Assembly (NCBI GenBank): GCA_022447185.1
Contig: JAKVAY010000042.1
Location: forward strand, 52,807 to 116,806
Origin: Fuerstiella sp.
Lineage (GTDB): Bacteria; Planctomycetota; Planctomycetia; Planctomycetales; Planctomycetaceae
DNA: 64,000 bases
Reading direction: 5' to 3'
Shown: positions 34,899 to 44,847 of the stretch, in pieces
Position numbering within the stretch: position 1 is the first letter of the stretch
Layout: every line of letters starts with the position of its first letter
Made by a program: the position numbers and the translations under genes
The notes under the pieces: generated by a model
The model's input: only the letters and a program-made list of their open reading frames with translations
Database searches by the model: none
Told to the model about the DNA's origin: nothing

Positions 34899-36011
34899 AT
34901 GAACAGCATCAACAGAATCGGCGTCGGGGTCCTGGGCGCAACGGGTTACATTGGAAAACCGTACCGGGCTGAGATTCGTGACGTGGCGGATGCTCGTATC
35001 GTGGCCTTGTGTGCTCGCCGCCGTGATTTACTGGAAGAAGCCGGCGAGGAGGACGGGGCTGATGTGATCACCGACAACTGGCGCGAGGTGGTTGAACATC
35101 CCGATGTCGATTTTGTCGTTGTTGGAACTCCGGATGCCCTGCACTACGAAGCCGTTCTTGCCGCAGCTGCGGCAAGGAAGCATATGTTTTGTGAAAAGCC
35201 GGTGGGAATGAATTCCGGTGAAGCCAGAGAAATGTGGCAGGCCTATTTTGACGCCGGAACACTGGCTCATTATGTGCCCTTCTGGACTCGCTATTCTGCC
35301 ATCTTTCAGAAATTGAAGGAAATCGTTGACTCGGGACAACTTGGAGAAATTCGAGGTGTCGTTTATCGGTGGCACAATCCTCGTCCGGCCAACATGCCTC
35401 TGACGTGGCGCGACGATCCGGAGCTTTCTGCTGCCGGAAGTATTGCCGATGTGGGGTCTCACGCTTACGACACGGTTTGCTGGCTGCTTGGGACCGAAGC
35501 CACTCGTGTACAGGCGCATGCAGCAACGATCACACCCTCTAAAGCAGATCTGGGAGCAATCAACCTGCAGGAAGCTCTGGAGAAATGCACCGGGCCACAC
35601 TCAGACACTCAGCAGCGGCAGGGTGGTACGCCTGACTATGCCAGTGTCTCCTGGGAGTTTGCAAACGGAGCTGTCGGAGTTCTTTTGCTCTCACATGCGA
35701 CTTATTTTCGTAAAGGGATCTGTCCCGAACTTGAACTGCACGGTACCGATGCGTCGGTCAGTATTAACCGAGTCACAGGTGATGTCATTCTCGGTGACCC
35801 GGATTGCGCGCCGAAGCTTGTCGCCAACATTCCGGATGATGGATTCGGCAATCGATTTGAGAAATATGTGTTTCCGGTCGTGCGCAGTGTGCTGGCCGGT
35901 GAACTGCCAGGTGATCATCCTAATCTGGAAAACGGCTGGCGTGTGCAATGCTTTACTGATGCGGTGGTGCAATCCGCGAAAGTCGGTGGCTGGGTCAACA
36001 TCAGTACATGA
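34899..36011 (+). CDS. Gfo/Idh/MocA-family oxidoreductase
   Basis: A 370-residue dehydrogenase-like protein with a complete Rossmann start (GVGVLGATGYIGKPYRAEIR), VDFVVVGTPDALHYEAVLAA, the catalytic-region HMFCEKPVGMNSGEARE and a substrate domain with GSIADVGSHAYDTVCWLLG. Family members oxidise or reduce sugars, inositols or biliverdin-type substrates with NAD(P); the substrate is unknown. The start at 34899 gives the family N terminus, and CAGGAA lies just upstream. It is divergent from two Gfo/Idh-like genes and may act with them in one sugar pathway, an inference from location. Confidence 0.9.
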   Translation: MNSINRIGVGVLGATGYIGKPYRAEIRDVADARIVALCARRRDLLEEAGEEDGADVITDNWREVVEHPDVDFVVVGTPDALHYEAVLAAAAARKHMFCEKPVGMNSGEAREMWQAYFDAGTLAHYVPFWTRYSAIFQKLKEIVDSGQLGEIRGVVYRWHNPRPANMPLTWRDDPELSAAGSIADVGSHAYDTVCWLLGTEATRVQAHAATITPSKADLGAINLQEALEKCTGPHSDTQQRQGGTPDYASVSWEFANGAVGVLLLSHATYFRKGICPELELHGTDASVSINRVTGDVILGDPDCAPKLVANIPDDGFGNRFEKYVFPVVRSVLAGELPGDHPNLENGWRVQCFTDAVVQSAKVGGWVNIST

Positions 36012-36426
36012 ATGATTTCGTTGGATTCGGTTGATGGTATTGAGTGAATCCGGTCTGCCTGCGATACAGGATTCCTCAGCCACAGAGATGTTCGACACTT
36101 GTACAGTTTCTGCTCCCCACAGCAACGATCAAACCTGGTGTGGCACTGACCCGAGTATTCTGCCGCTGGATTCGTCGACGCGGTGGTCTGGCTAATGACA
36201 AGTTCAGGGCGAAAAGGATCACCGATTAAACTTGTCATTGCGAGTTGGCCATGCGTTCCCACGCAGACTGTCATTAGTGGTCTGCTGCGCGTGAGTCGGG
36301 GACAGATCGCCTCGGTTTTCACGACTGAGATTCTGACTGCACTTACGTACACGAGCGTTGGTGGAGCTTCCGACAAGATGAAACGCACAGGTCCTGCCAG
36401 CCCATTACAGACCGATCGGTCAGAAC
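36012..36426. other. Convergent intergenic region
   Basis: A 415-base gap between two convergent genes. Short frames on both strands look like chance. No clear terminator hairpin was found. Confidence 0.45.
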
Positions 36427-37974
36427 TTATTTGTAAAGTGCGCTCACAGTTCCGGCTGCGGTCGGTCGTGGTGTTTTTCGCGATGAATAACGAGCAGACA
36501 CCGCACCGCTGCTGACTCGGTTGCCGATGGTTGCATCAACTGATCGGCTTTTGGCTCCATTGACCAGTCGTGCGCGAAACTCCTGCCCGGCACGCCAAGC
36601 GACACGTTTTTTTGTGTATCCCAGGAGTTCCAGGAATGTGGAGAGACCAATTTCGTAGACACCGTGATTTTCAGCCTGCTTTTGGAGCTCTCCGGTATTG
36701 TCTTGAATCTTTTTATAAACTTGGAGCCGAGTCTTGTCCTTCACATCGTCTGTCGCATCCATCCCCAGGTCTGCAATAATCAGAAACCGCGTTGTTTCTG
36801 AAATACGTGCAACGGCATCCTCTTCCGTCAGATTCTCTCCTTCTTGTGTAACGAAATTGCCATCTTCATTAACCTGAACGGACACATGCGCTCCGTTGCT
36901 TGCCACCAGATTCAGCAGTTCGTCTCGGTCGCTGCCCGGACTGCCGTCGAAGTCGATCAGACCCGCAATGGCCACTTCGACTGGCAGGCCTGCAGTGAAG
37001 ACAGGTGAATAGATGGGATCGCCCACGGCGATTGGTCGATGGAGATCCTGCTGCGTAATCTGTGCCTCTGAAAGGTGGGCGTCCAGTACACCCACAATTT
37101 CGATGCTCGCTTTAATATCTTTTGTGTTGCGGCGACCGATGCCACCGTGTGCTGCCACATAGACAGAAAACGTCGTACCTACTCGCACCTGATCTACTTT
37201 GCCAAGGTTGACATAGGCGAGTCCACTCAGCTGATCCACTGACGAGATAATGCCGTCGGCGGTTGCGAAACTGATATCTTCCTTCTCAAAGAGCTCACGC
37301 CGCAGTGACTGAATGGCAGCCCGTTTCTGTCGAATTTCTAAGTCCTGCTCAGCGATTAGTCGGTTCATCGCGGTGAGGTCTTCATCGTGCTTCGTTTGCG
37401 ATTCTTCCAGTTGTTCCTGAATCTTGCTGAATTCTTCGGTAATTGTGTCGATCTCTTCGCTGTGATTCTGCAGGGCCTCTGCCTTCTGGCGCTCGGCCAG
37501 CTCCCGGGCGTCTTTATGGACCTGGATTTCTTCATCCTTTGCTTCCATTTTTCTCTGCAGTTCCACCGTTCTGTTTTGGACCTCTTTCTGCCGATTGATT
37601 GCGGCAGCCGCCTGAATGTCACGCTCGGTCGCGACCGAGTCGAGGGCGCTATTCATTGTCTTTGGGCCGTCGGCATGATTGCTGAATCTCGGAGACTCCA
37701 TTTTTTCGAAGAAGTCGCCCACGACAGAGTCGGGAACACCCTCCTGTCCCACATCGGCCCCTGGACGTCCTACAACGTCGAGCAGTGTTGCTTTTTCGGA
37801 ACTGAGTTTTTGTATGGCCCCCTTAGCATCGGATTTGCTTTTTACGGCCTCATCGCGTTCTGCTGTAAGCGCCGTTGAATCACTCAGCACTATTCCCAGT
37901 CCGATACCAAAACAGACTGACACCAGAATAAAAAAGGCAAGCGTAAAGAGCATGCCGTAGCTTTGTTTTGCCAT
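36427..37974 (-). CDS. Membrane-anchored coiled-coil protein, BRCT-like C-terminal segment
   Basis: A 515-residue protein. One transmembrane helix near residues 8-30 (LFTLAFFILVSVCFGIGLGI) is followed by a long charged coiled coil to about residue 245 (AEALQNHSEEIDTITEEFSK). A small beta domain comes next (DGIISSVDQLSGLAYVNLGK, VRVGTTFSVYVAAHGG). After that VAIAGLIDFDGSPGSDRDEL with LLNLVASNGAHVSVQV recalls a BRCT fold, judged only by pattern. The C terminus is basic and Ser/Arg rich. No enzyme motif was seen. A scaffold role at the cytoplasmic membrane is plausible but not shown. Confidence 0.65.
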   Translation of the reverse strand: MAKQSYGMLFTLAFFILVSVCFGIGLGIVLSDSTALTAERDEAVKSKSDAKGAIQKLSSEKATLLDVVGRPGADVGQEGVPDSVVGDFFEKMESPRFSNHADGPKTMNSALDSVATERDIQAAAAINRQKEVQNRTVELQRKMEAKDEEIQVHKDARELAERQKAEALQNHSEEIDTITEEFSKIQEQLEESQTKHDEDLTAMNRLIAEQDLEIRQKRAAIQSLRRELFEKEDISFATADGIISSVDQLSGLAYVNLGKVDQVRVGTTFSVYVAAHGGIGRRNTKDIKASIEIVGVLDAHLSEAQITQQDLHRPIAVGDPIYSPVFTAGLPVEVAIAGLIDFDGSPGSDRDELLNLVASNGAHVSVQVNEDGNFVTQEGENLTEEDAVARISETTRFLIIADLGMDATDDVKDKTRLQVYKKIQDNTGELQKQAENHGVYEIGLSTFLELLGYTKKRVAWRAGQEFRARLVNGAKSRSVDATIGNRVSSGAVSARYSSRKTPRPTAAGTVSALYK

Positions 37975-38727
37975 GGATTGAGCCTCCTGATTTCTGACGG
38001 AGCAGCCGCGAGGCCTCTACTACAGATGTGTTGAACTGTTGGAATTCAAACGAACGAATGTCCCCGACCAACGCACCACTTCGATCTTCTTCGCTGCCGA
38101 GGGAAACACGACGGATGACGCCAGGAAACCCGTGTACTCGAACGAAGAACGATTACAACAACAAAATCACTGCTGTGACCTGAGGCTTCAGGGCAGTTTA
38201 ATCCGATTATGCTGTGTCTGATAAGGTTATCGTAGGGAAAGGGGGAGTCAAGAATTTCGTGATTACAGGGTGCCATCCATGGTATTTGATTCGACTGGTC
38301 CGATTGATATTTTCTTTGTTTCGACCGGGGAACATGCCAGGACCAGTGGAATTCGGCCACCTGATTCATCTATCGAAATCCTGCTCGGCTGAAATCAGCA
38401 GAAGCCGCCTATTGGCGGTCCGACTTGCTGGGGAAACTGGACCGATTACTCCTGCTGGTCACAGACTAACGAATTTTCCCAGGCCTTTTCGGTAATCACA
38501 AACGCTGGTGAAGTGGTGCAATTTTGCTAAACGCATGATATGAGCAGGGTCCCGCTGACGGGAAAATGCTTTGACGATGTGACATTTCAGTCAAAAAAGG
38601 AGTCCGGTGGATTCGTAGAAATCCTTCTCACAGCCACAATAGAATTTCTGGCATCACTCACTCGACAGCGTCCTGGCATTGTTGTCACACATTGCTATTT
38701 ACCTTGTTTCATCAGGAGTTGGATTCC
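37975..38727. other. Long divergent intergenic region
   Basis: A 753-base region. A plus-strand frame at 38214-38495 (93 codons) and smaller ones exist, but none has a domain or convincing start. I see no tRNA, rRNA or clear hairpin with a T tract. Confidence 0.4.
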
Positions 38728-39318
38728 ATGGTCAAGACCGCATCCACCATGCTGCCGATCGGTACCATTGCCCCGGATTTTTTGCTGCCGAACATTGACG
38801 GAGCTGTCGTGAGTCGCGACCAGTTTGCTGGCAGCCCCCTGCTTGTCATCTTTATGTGTAACCACTGCCCGTTTGTTGTTCATCTTCGTGAGGCTCTGGC
38901 AGCATTCGCTGACGAATATCAACAGAAAGGTGTGGCGGTCATCGGCATCAGTTCCAATGATGTCCAAAGCCATCCACAGGATGGTCCTGATGAGATGAAG
39001 GCGGAAGCGGCCTCCGCCGGTTATCGATTTCCCTATTTGTATGATGCAACACAGGAGGTTGCTCAGGCGTATCAGGCAGCGTGCACACCAGACTTTTTTC
39101 TATTCGATTCCGATCACGCTCTGGCCTATCGCGGACAGTTCGACAGCAGCCGACCTGGGAATGAGAAGCCTGTGACCGGCGAAGATTTGCGTGCAGCCTG
39201 TGATGCGGTTTTGAGCGGCCAGGAAGTTTCCTGTGAACAGACGCCGAGTATCGGGTGCAATATCAAGTGGGAACCGGGCAGGGAGCCGGAATATTTCACC
39301 GGACAACCGGCCGTCTGA
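38728..39318 (+). CDS. Thioredoxin-fold redoxin (AhpC/TSA-like)
   Basis: A 196-residue protein with a thioredoxin/redoxin fold: GTIAPDFLLPNIDGAVVSRD, LLVIFMCNHCPFVVHLREAL with a CNHC redox motif, VAVIGISSNDVQSHPQDGPD, and ACTPDFFLFDSDHALAYRGQ including the cis-proline. This CNHCPFV subgroup is common in bacteria and is thought to reduce disulfides or peroxides, with partners unknown. No signal peptide is seen, so it is probably cytoplasmic. The ATG at 38728 follows an AGGAG at 38714; an in-frame start at 38692 is possible. Confidence 0.87.
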   Translation: MVKTASTMLPIGTIAPDFLLPNIDGAVVSRDQFAGSPLLVIFMCNHCPFVVHLREALAAFADEYQQKGVAVIGISSNDVQSHPQDGPDEMKAEAASAGYRFPYLYDATQEVAQAYQAACTPDFFLFDSDHALAYRGQFDSSRPGNEKPVTGEDLRAACDAVLSGQEVSCEQTPSIGCNIKWEPGREPEYFTGQPAV

Positions 39319-39441
39319 CTTCTCGTGATGGTGGTGGATTTTCCGGCAGCGGACGTTTTCCGTTTGATTTTAATCCTGTGACTGCCTGACGACCTGAATT
39401 CATTCCATACGGCCTGGCAGATCCAGCGTCAGGACATCAAT

Positions 39442-40614
39442 ATGCGGTTTTCACTGACCGGTGACCAGACAGATGCGGCGTTGCTGGTTCAAAGTATCGT
39501 ACGGTCTGCTGATCATTCGCTGGGAGATGTGCATCTTTACGGTCCGTTGGCTGCCCATCTGCAGACAAAACTTCCGGTCGACATACGACATGCTGCATCA
39601 CCGGAAGAAGTCTTCGTTGCAGCAGCGACGGATGTGGTAATCGTTGCTCATTCGCAGTCGGACGAATCTATTCGTCTGGCTCGTCATGCAAGCCAGGCGG
39701 AATGTCATGTGGTTATCATTCCACCGAAAGACCTGTCGACAGCGTACAGCTATGAATTGCATTTGATACTTGATGAAAGCAACTGTGGGATCATCGTGCT
39801 CACCGGAAGCTGGTATCAGTCTGACGACTTCCGTATCGATGTTCGTTTCACTGATGTTCAGCTGAATCTTCCTTCACCCGGTGATGACTCGGATGCCTCA
39901 GGAACTTTGATGCACGTTACAGACGCGTGCTCGGCAATTGGGTTTGCGAACTCGCAGGTGACCGTACTGGGAACGAACGATGGGGGGGCGAGGGCATCCA
40001 GCCGCAAAATTGTGCTTGCCGGTTCAGCGGCGGATGGGACTCCGCGTCCAGCTGTCACATTGAACTGCTCCGGCGCCGATCCAATGTTTCGACTGAAGGG
40101 GTACGTGGAGGGACGGTCGATCGACTGGTCCGTGATGCTGCCTGGCCATCCAGACAGCATCACGGACGATCTGTATTCGCTGTTGTGCGAACGTGTGGTG
40201 AAGCACTTGCCGGATGTAGCAGCATGTCAGATGGCAATGGAAGACTTCTCCAGAACGCTGCAGGTCGTGTCTGCCATCGAGCGATCGGTTCTTCGGCGTC
40301 GCACGATTGACGTTTATGTAGATGAGCTTACGGAACGTTCGGTGTTTAAAACTCAGATGACAGCAATCGGCTGCGGTGTACTGACGTGGCTGATGACTGG
40401 CATGATCGGATACCTGTTGCTTGGACAGCTGTTCAAGCCGCCGAATGTTGTGATGCAGTTTATGCGGGTCCTGTGGGTCGCTCCAGTTGTGATCTTTTTA
40501 CTGGCGCAATTCCTTCTGCCAATAGCTCGCCGGCGGCGGCAGGATGAAGCGGCCTCAGACGATGAACAGAAAACTGTCCACAATGAAACAGACTCTGCCC
40601 CTCATTCCGTCTGA
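39442..40614 (+). CDS. Gfo/Idh/MocA-derived protein with C-terminal membrane helices
   Basis: A 390-residue protein. The N-terminal half has a worn Rossmann-like pattern (ATDVVIVAHSQSDESIRLAR, ECHVVIIPPKDLS) without GxGxxG or EKP. Near residue 290 IERSVLRRRTIDVYVDELTE, then FKTQMTAIGCGVL and two hydrophobic helices, match my memory of planctomycete Gfo/Idh-like membrane proteins. That link is recollection, not a search. It may be a non-enzymatic or altered family member anchored in the membrane. AGGA at 39431-39434 supports the start. Its last 32 bases overlap the Rieske gene, so the pair is translationally coupled. Confidence 0.6.
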   Translation: MRFSLTGDQTDAALLVQSIVRSADHSLGDVHLYGPLAAHLQTKLPVDIRHAASPEEVFVAAATDVVIVAHSQSDESIRLARHASQAECHVVIIPPKDLSTAYSYELHLILDESNCGIIVLTGSWYQSDDFRIDVRFTDVQLNLPSPGDDSDASGTLMHVTDACSAIGFANSQVTVLGTNDGGARASSRKIVLAGSAADGTPRPAVTLNCSGADPMFRLKGYVEGRSIDWSVMLPGHPDSITDDLYSLLCERVVKHLPDVAACQMAMEDFSRTLQVVSAIERSVLRRRTIDVYVDELTERSVFKTQMTAIGCGVLTWLMTGMIGYLLLGQLFKPPNVVMQFMRVLWVAPVVIFLLAQFLLPIARRRRQDEAASDDEQKTVHNETDSAPHSV

Positions 40615-40894
40615 CGACATTCCGGAAGGCAAGTCCGCTGAGGTCGTTGCTGAAGGTCGTGTTTTTGCCGTGTTCAATATCAGGGACAAATTCTACGTAC
40701 TGGATGGTATGTGTCCCCATGCGGGGGGGCCTTTAGGTCAGGGAACGCTGCAGGGATGCATCGTGACGTGTCCGTGGCACGGGTGGCAGTTCGACGTGAC
40801 GACAGGACAGCACCAGTTGAGCGATGGCATCTGCCAGCCAGGGTATGACGCTGCCGTTGTCGACGGCATGGTTGTCATCCGTCTTGATGAATAG
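40583..40894 (+). CDS. Rieske [2Fe-2S] ferredoxin-like protein
   Basis: A 103-residue single-domain Rieske protein. The cluster ligands are Cys44-x-His46 in MCPHAGGPLGQG and Cys63-x-x-His66 in CPWHGWQFD, spaced as in NirD-like and dioxygenase ferredoxins. It would carry electrons to an oxygenase or reductase, unidentified here. Starts at 40544 and 40562 are in frame, but 40583 matches the family length. It overlaps the preceding membrane protein gene by 32 bases and converges with the molybdopterin oxidoreductase gene. Confidence 0.88.
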   Translation: MKQTLPLIPSDDIPEGKSAEVVAEGRVFAVFNIRDKFYVLDGMCPHAGGPLGQGTLQGCIVTCPWHGWQFDVTTGQHQLSDGICQPGYDAAVVDGMVVIRLDE

Positions 40895-42112
40895 TCACGT
40901 TACGTCGAATCGAATGTGTTCAATTTTCGCGTGGCCCGATTTACGGAACGGTCGAGGCATCGGCTGGGCAGCACCGTTGAGGTCGACTGTTCGGCATCGG
41001 AGGCTGTAGCGGCCGGCCACGAGTGCGGGATGCTGTACTCGCCAGAACACTCGTGTCAGTGGAAGTGGCCAGGTTGTGGGTTGGCCGTCACTGTTGAATC
41101 CCCGTGTATCCGGGGGCACGAGACCACCGGGCAGACCACCTCCAAAATCTTCCGGAGACTGAAGAAGTTTCGCGTCTATCCATGGTGCTGAAGTGAAGTA
41201 AGGGTCGTCATCTGCAGGTTTCTTATCGCGGTTGTGAATCCAGACCTGAACTTTCTTCAGTCCCGAAATACCAACCTGCGCCCATCCCGTGACGGGAAAT
41301 TCTTTACCCGACGAAATTTCCATTGGTGGCTGGAGAGTCGCACAAAACGTTTTGAGTGGACTGTCGACATCGTTGTTTTGTGTGGCATAGGTGTCATTGG
41401 CACCGGCGATATTGGAAAGGATCACGTTGGTGAGCCATTTGATGCTCTTGAATCCATAGGCTTCGGGTACGACGACTCTTACCGGACCACCACGTTCCGG
41501 TGTCAACCACTGGCCGTTGAGTTTGTAGCACAGAATCACAGGCGGCAGATCAAACGGATCTTCAAGGATTCGCCCAATTGGCAGTGAGCTGCGAAACATT
41601 TGTTTGGGATCGGTGTTGTGGAATCCGTAGTAGAAAACGCGTCGCAGATTTTCAACGGGTTGAGTTTTCCAGATGACGTTGCGCAGCGGAACGCCTTCCC
41701 AGATGCCGTTCCCAAGCGGACAGCCCATGTTCAGGCAGGTCATGACTTTTGGAAACCGCACCGCGTGCTGTTCTGCCATCTGCATGAGATCTCGAAATGT
41801 GAATGCGGTTTTTCCGGTCAATGGCTGGCGGATTGCCGCAGGAAATTCGGAATCGCTGATGACATTGAGTTGCCAGGTATCACGCGTCAGACCAACTTCC
41901 TGTCGCTGTTCTTTTGAAAGTGTATGAGGAATCGGTTTGCCTCGTGACACATCCTGGAAGTCGTCCGGTTTCGTGAGCCAGGATTCCGGGTTGTTGGATG
42001 GATCTGACGTTGGTGTCTCTCCACCAGCTGCATCTGATGGCAGAGCGGTGGCTGCGACCGCGATACTGGTCTGCAGGAATCGTCGCCGGCCTGTGCTGGA
42101 ATCCGACATCAT
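40895..42112 (-). CDS. Molybdopterin-dependent oxidoreductase, sulfite-oxidase family, Tat-exported
   Basis: A 405-residue protein with a Tat signal (STGRRRFLQTSIAVAATALP). It has the sulfite-oxidase-type molybdopterin domain (GLTRDTWQLNVISDSEFPAA, FPKVMTCLNMGCPLGNGIWE with the candidate Mo-ligand Cys, GVPLRNVIWK, ERGGPVRVVVPEAYGFKSIK) and a C-terminal dimerisation-type beta domain (EFPVTGWAQVGISGLKKVQV, TRVFWRVQHPALVAGRYSL). Family members oxidise or reduce sulfur or other oxyanions in the periplasm. Instead of the usual single Cys in a CAGN-type motif there are two Cys as CLNMGC. A longer frame starts at 42217; the ATG at 42112 or 42109 places the Tat signal first. Confidence 0.87.
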   Translation of the reverse strand: MMSDSSTGRRRFLQTSIAVAATALPSDAAGGETPTSDPSNNPESWLTKPDDFQDVSRGKPIPHTLSKEQRQEVGLTRDTWQLNVISDSEFPAAIRQPLTGKTAFTFRDLMQMAEQHAVRFPKVMTCLNMGCPLGNGIWEGVPLRNVIWKTQPVENLRRVFYYGFHNTDPKQMFRSSLPIGRILEDPFDLPPVILCYKLNGQWLTPERGGPVRVVVPEAYGFKSIKWLTNVILSNIAGANDTYATQNNDVDSPLKTFCATLQPPMEISSGKEFPVTGWAQVGISGLKKVQVWIHNRDKKPADDDPYFTSAPWIDAKLLQSPEDFGGGLPGGLVPPDTRGFNSDGQPTTWPLPLTRVFWRVQHPALVAGRYSLRCRTVDLNGAAQPMPRPFRKSGHAKIEHIRFDVT

Positions 42113-42421
42113 TTCTGACCTCACACGTAATGCGGCATGGCCGCAGCTAAATTCGAACTTCCGCTCGGAAACACTCCCGATGGTTGCTCTGAACATGTGT
42201 ACAAAAATGCGCGCCACAAAATTCTTAATCGGTGACGACAGTTCGAACTATACCATGACTGCTGTTCGAATTCGTACGTATCCTGCAGGAGTGTTGTCTA
42301 AGCTGACAGAAACAGGTTACGTCAATTCAGAAAATGGTTATGACTTAATCTGGAAGCAAAGGAGTCATCGAAAATGAACACATTATCTTTGAGTGATCAC
42401 CAGATTTGATGCTAAATCGAT

Positions 42422-44698
42422 TCACCGCGAATTGATCGGGTCCACATCGACCGCCATTTCAACGCCATCGGGCAGCTGAAACAAGCTGGCGACAGTCAGC
42501 CAAATCTCACGGACGCGTTCCTCCGTTGGGGCTGCAATCTGAAGATGATAACGAAAATAGGCTCTCAGTCGTGCGATCGGGGCCGGTGCTGCTCCAAGGA
42601 TGCGGACGTGCGGATCTTCGTGAGTTGCCTTGCGCAGCTGACGGGCAGCTTCGCACGCCGTTGTGGAGACCTGTGACTCCTGCAGTCCGCGAAAGATGAC
42701 ACGAGTGACGCAGCTAAACGGAGGGGCACTGAGTTCGTGGCGCTCTTTCAACTCATGTCGAGCAAATCCCAGGTAGTCGTGTTTTGCAGCAAACGTGATA
42801 CTGGTATCCTCAGGACAACTCGTTTGTACGATGACTCGCCCGCCACGATCACTCCGACCCGTGCGACCTGCAACCTGCGAGATCAGTTGAAATGTTCTTT
42901 CCGCGGCACGCATGTCGGGTTGGTTCAGCATGCTGTCGGCATCGATGACCCCGACGAGTGTGACATTGGGGAAGTCGAGTCCTTTTGCAATCATCTGAGT
43001 CCCCAGCAGGATCTGTACTTCTCCGGATCGAAATCGTTCCAGAGCTGCGTCATGGCTCCCGTGTTTCTTCATTGAATCGCTGTCCATACGCATAACGGTT
43101 GCTTCTCCAAACGCTGCCGCCACTTCTTCTTCCAGTTTTTGTGTTCCGGTTCCAAAGTATCGGACCGACGGATTTTGGCACGAGGGGCATTCTTCCGGTG
43201 CGGGGACAGAATAATCGCAACCATGGCATATGGCTGACTGGCGATCGCGATGCCAGGTGAGTGTCAGGTCGCAGTCCGGGCATTTGATTCCGGAGCCGCA
43301 TTTTCGGCACCAGACGGTTGGCGAATATCCTCGCAGATTCAGGAACAGGATGACCTGTCCACCATCGGTGAGTGCCCTGCGGATGGCCTGCTGCAGCGCT
43401 CGTCCCACGCTCGCTCCTCGCGCAATGATCGGATCATTGCGGATATCCACAACGACAACCGGGGGCAGCGGCAGTCCGGAGACTCTGTCCGGCATCGAAA
43501 GAAGCTGATCATGTTGTCGCTGAGAACGTAACCATGATTCCAGAGTTGGTGTTGCAGATCCGAGGACGAGAGGAATGTTTTCCATTCTGCAGCGTTCTCT
43601 CGCGACTTCACGGGCATGGTAGCGAGGTATACTTTCCTGTTTGAATGTGGGTTCATGTTCCTCATCAATTACAATGAGGCCCAGGTGAGGTGCAGGAGCG
43701 AATACTGCGCTGCGTGCTCCGACGATAACTTCGACATTACCCTGGGCGATCTGTTGCCATTGCCAGTGACGCTCCGAATCACTCATATGGCTGTGAAGCA
43801 CAGCAACCGACTGAAACCGGCTGCCAAACCTGCGAATGGTTTGAGGCGTGAGACTGATTTCCGGCACAAGGACAATTGCCTGTCGACCGTATCGTACGAT
43901 TTCACGAATCGCCTGAATGTAAACTTCGGTCTTGCCACTGCCCGTTACACCATGCAACAGGATCGTCTGGTGTTGCTGTGCTTCAATCGCCTTATGAATG
44001 GCTGTCAGACATGCCTGCTGTTGCAGGTTGATCTGCAGGTCCGGCTCCGAGGTGGTGCTTTTGAGCGTTTCACCCTCAAGTTCTGAGCGCACTCGAACAA
44101 CTTCAAGAAGGTTCTTTTTGCGAAGGCCGTTAATTGGTCCAGGACCGCAACCGGCATGTTCACAGATGTCTGGCACAGACATCGGGGCGGTTGTCCCGCG
44201 GAGGACATCAACGACAGACTGTTGTCCGGGCGGGAGCCGCATATTGGACAGTCGCTGTTCGGCATCGGCCGCCAGCAGAAATCCCAGGATCATCCGCGTT
44301 CCGGATCGTCGTCTGACACCAGCGGGTACCACACTCTCCAGAACCTGACCCCAGCCACACAAATAACGTTTGGCAATCCATTCCGTGAGTTGCAGCATTT
44401 CAGTGCTGAGCAACGGTGATGGGTCAAGGACTTCGAGAATTGCTTTCAGACGGCCGGTGGCATGACTGGTCTGGCGGATACCTACACAGTACCCGGTGAC
44501 ATGGCGATTGCTACGACCCAGTGGAGCGCGGACCCTCATCCCGGGTCGGAGAATGTCTCGTAAGTTATCCGAGACGGAGTAACTGTAGGGTTTTTCCAGA
44601 GGGAGATTAAAAACGACGTCCGCAACCTGGACATCGTCCTGAGCCGCCTGTTCCCATTCGGGCAGGTCGGCAAAGTCAAACAATCCCTGATTCCCCAC
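42422..44698 (-). CDS. priA: Primosomal protein N' (replication restart helicase)
   Basis: A 758-residue PriA, normal length. PriA reloads the replisome at stalled forks. The N-terminal DNA-binding part (VADVVFNLPLEKPYSYSVSD, GMRVRAPLGRSNRHVTGYCV) is followed by helicase motifs: Walker A LLHGVTGSGKTEVYIQAI, the DEEHE box, VLGSATPTLESW, zinc-binding cysteines (CRKCGSGIKCPDC and ICHGC with CPSC), GTGTQKLEEEV and SQVAGRTGRSDRGG. The start is GTG at 44698 by the longest frame and could be slightly downstream. It is apparently monocistronic. Confidence 0.94.
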   Translation of the reverse strand: MGNQGLFDFADLPEWEQAAQDDVQVADVVFNLPLEKPYSYSVSDNLRDILRPGMRVRAPLGRSNRHVTGYCVGIRQTSHATGRLKAILEVLDPSPLLSTEMLQLTEWIAKRYLCGWGQVLESVVPAGVRRRSGTRMILGFLLAADAEQRLSNMRLPPGQQSVVDVLRGTTAPMSVPDICEHAGCGPGPINGLRKKNLLEVVRVRSELEGETLKSTTSEPDLQINLQQQACLTAIHKAIEAQQHQTILLHGVTGSGKTEVYIQAIREIVRYGRQAIVLVPEISLTPQTIRRFGSRFQSVAVLHSHMSDSERHWQWQQIAQGNVEVIVGARSAVFAPAPHLGLIVIDEEHEPTFKQESIPRYHAREVARERCRMENIPLVLGSATPTLESWLRSQRQHDQLLSMPDRVSGLPLPPVVVVDIRNDPIIARGASVGRALQQAIRRALTDGGQVILFLNLRGYSPTVWCRKCGSGIKCPDCDLTLTWHRDRQSAICHGCDYSVPAPEECPSCQNPSVRYFGTGTQKLEEEVAAAFGEATVMRMDSDSMKKHGSHDAALERFRSGEVQILLGTQMIAKGLDFPNVTLVGVIDADSMLNQPDMRAAERTFQLISQVAGRTGRSDRGGRVIVQTSCPEDTSITFAAKHDYLGFARHELKERHELSAPPFSCVTRVIFRGLQESQVSTTACEAARQLRKATHEDPHVRILGAAPAPIARLRAYFRYHLQIAAPTEERVREIWLTVASLFQLPDGVEMAVDVDPINSR

Positions 44699-44847
44699 GG
44701 TGATTCGGATTCATTGGCGACCAGCGTATTTCGGCAGACAGCAATTTGTCCCGTTGAGTCACCGAAGTCTGGTCGATGCCTCGTTACGAGACGGCTGGGG
44801 ATAGTTGCAGTCTATCCCGTCAATGCCGATGACGGCTGGTCGAAGTG

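Noticed and set aside
38214..38495. 93-codon plus-strand frame in the gap before the thioredoxin-fold gene
   Set aside because: No plausible ribosome site, no domain, and composition typical of noncoding sequence.
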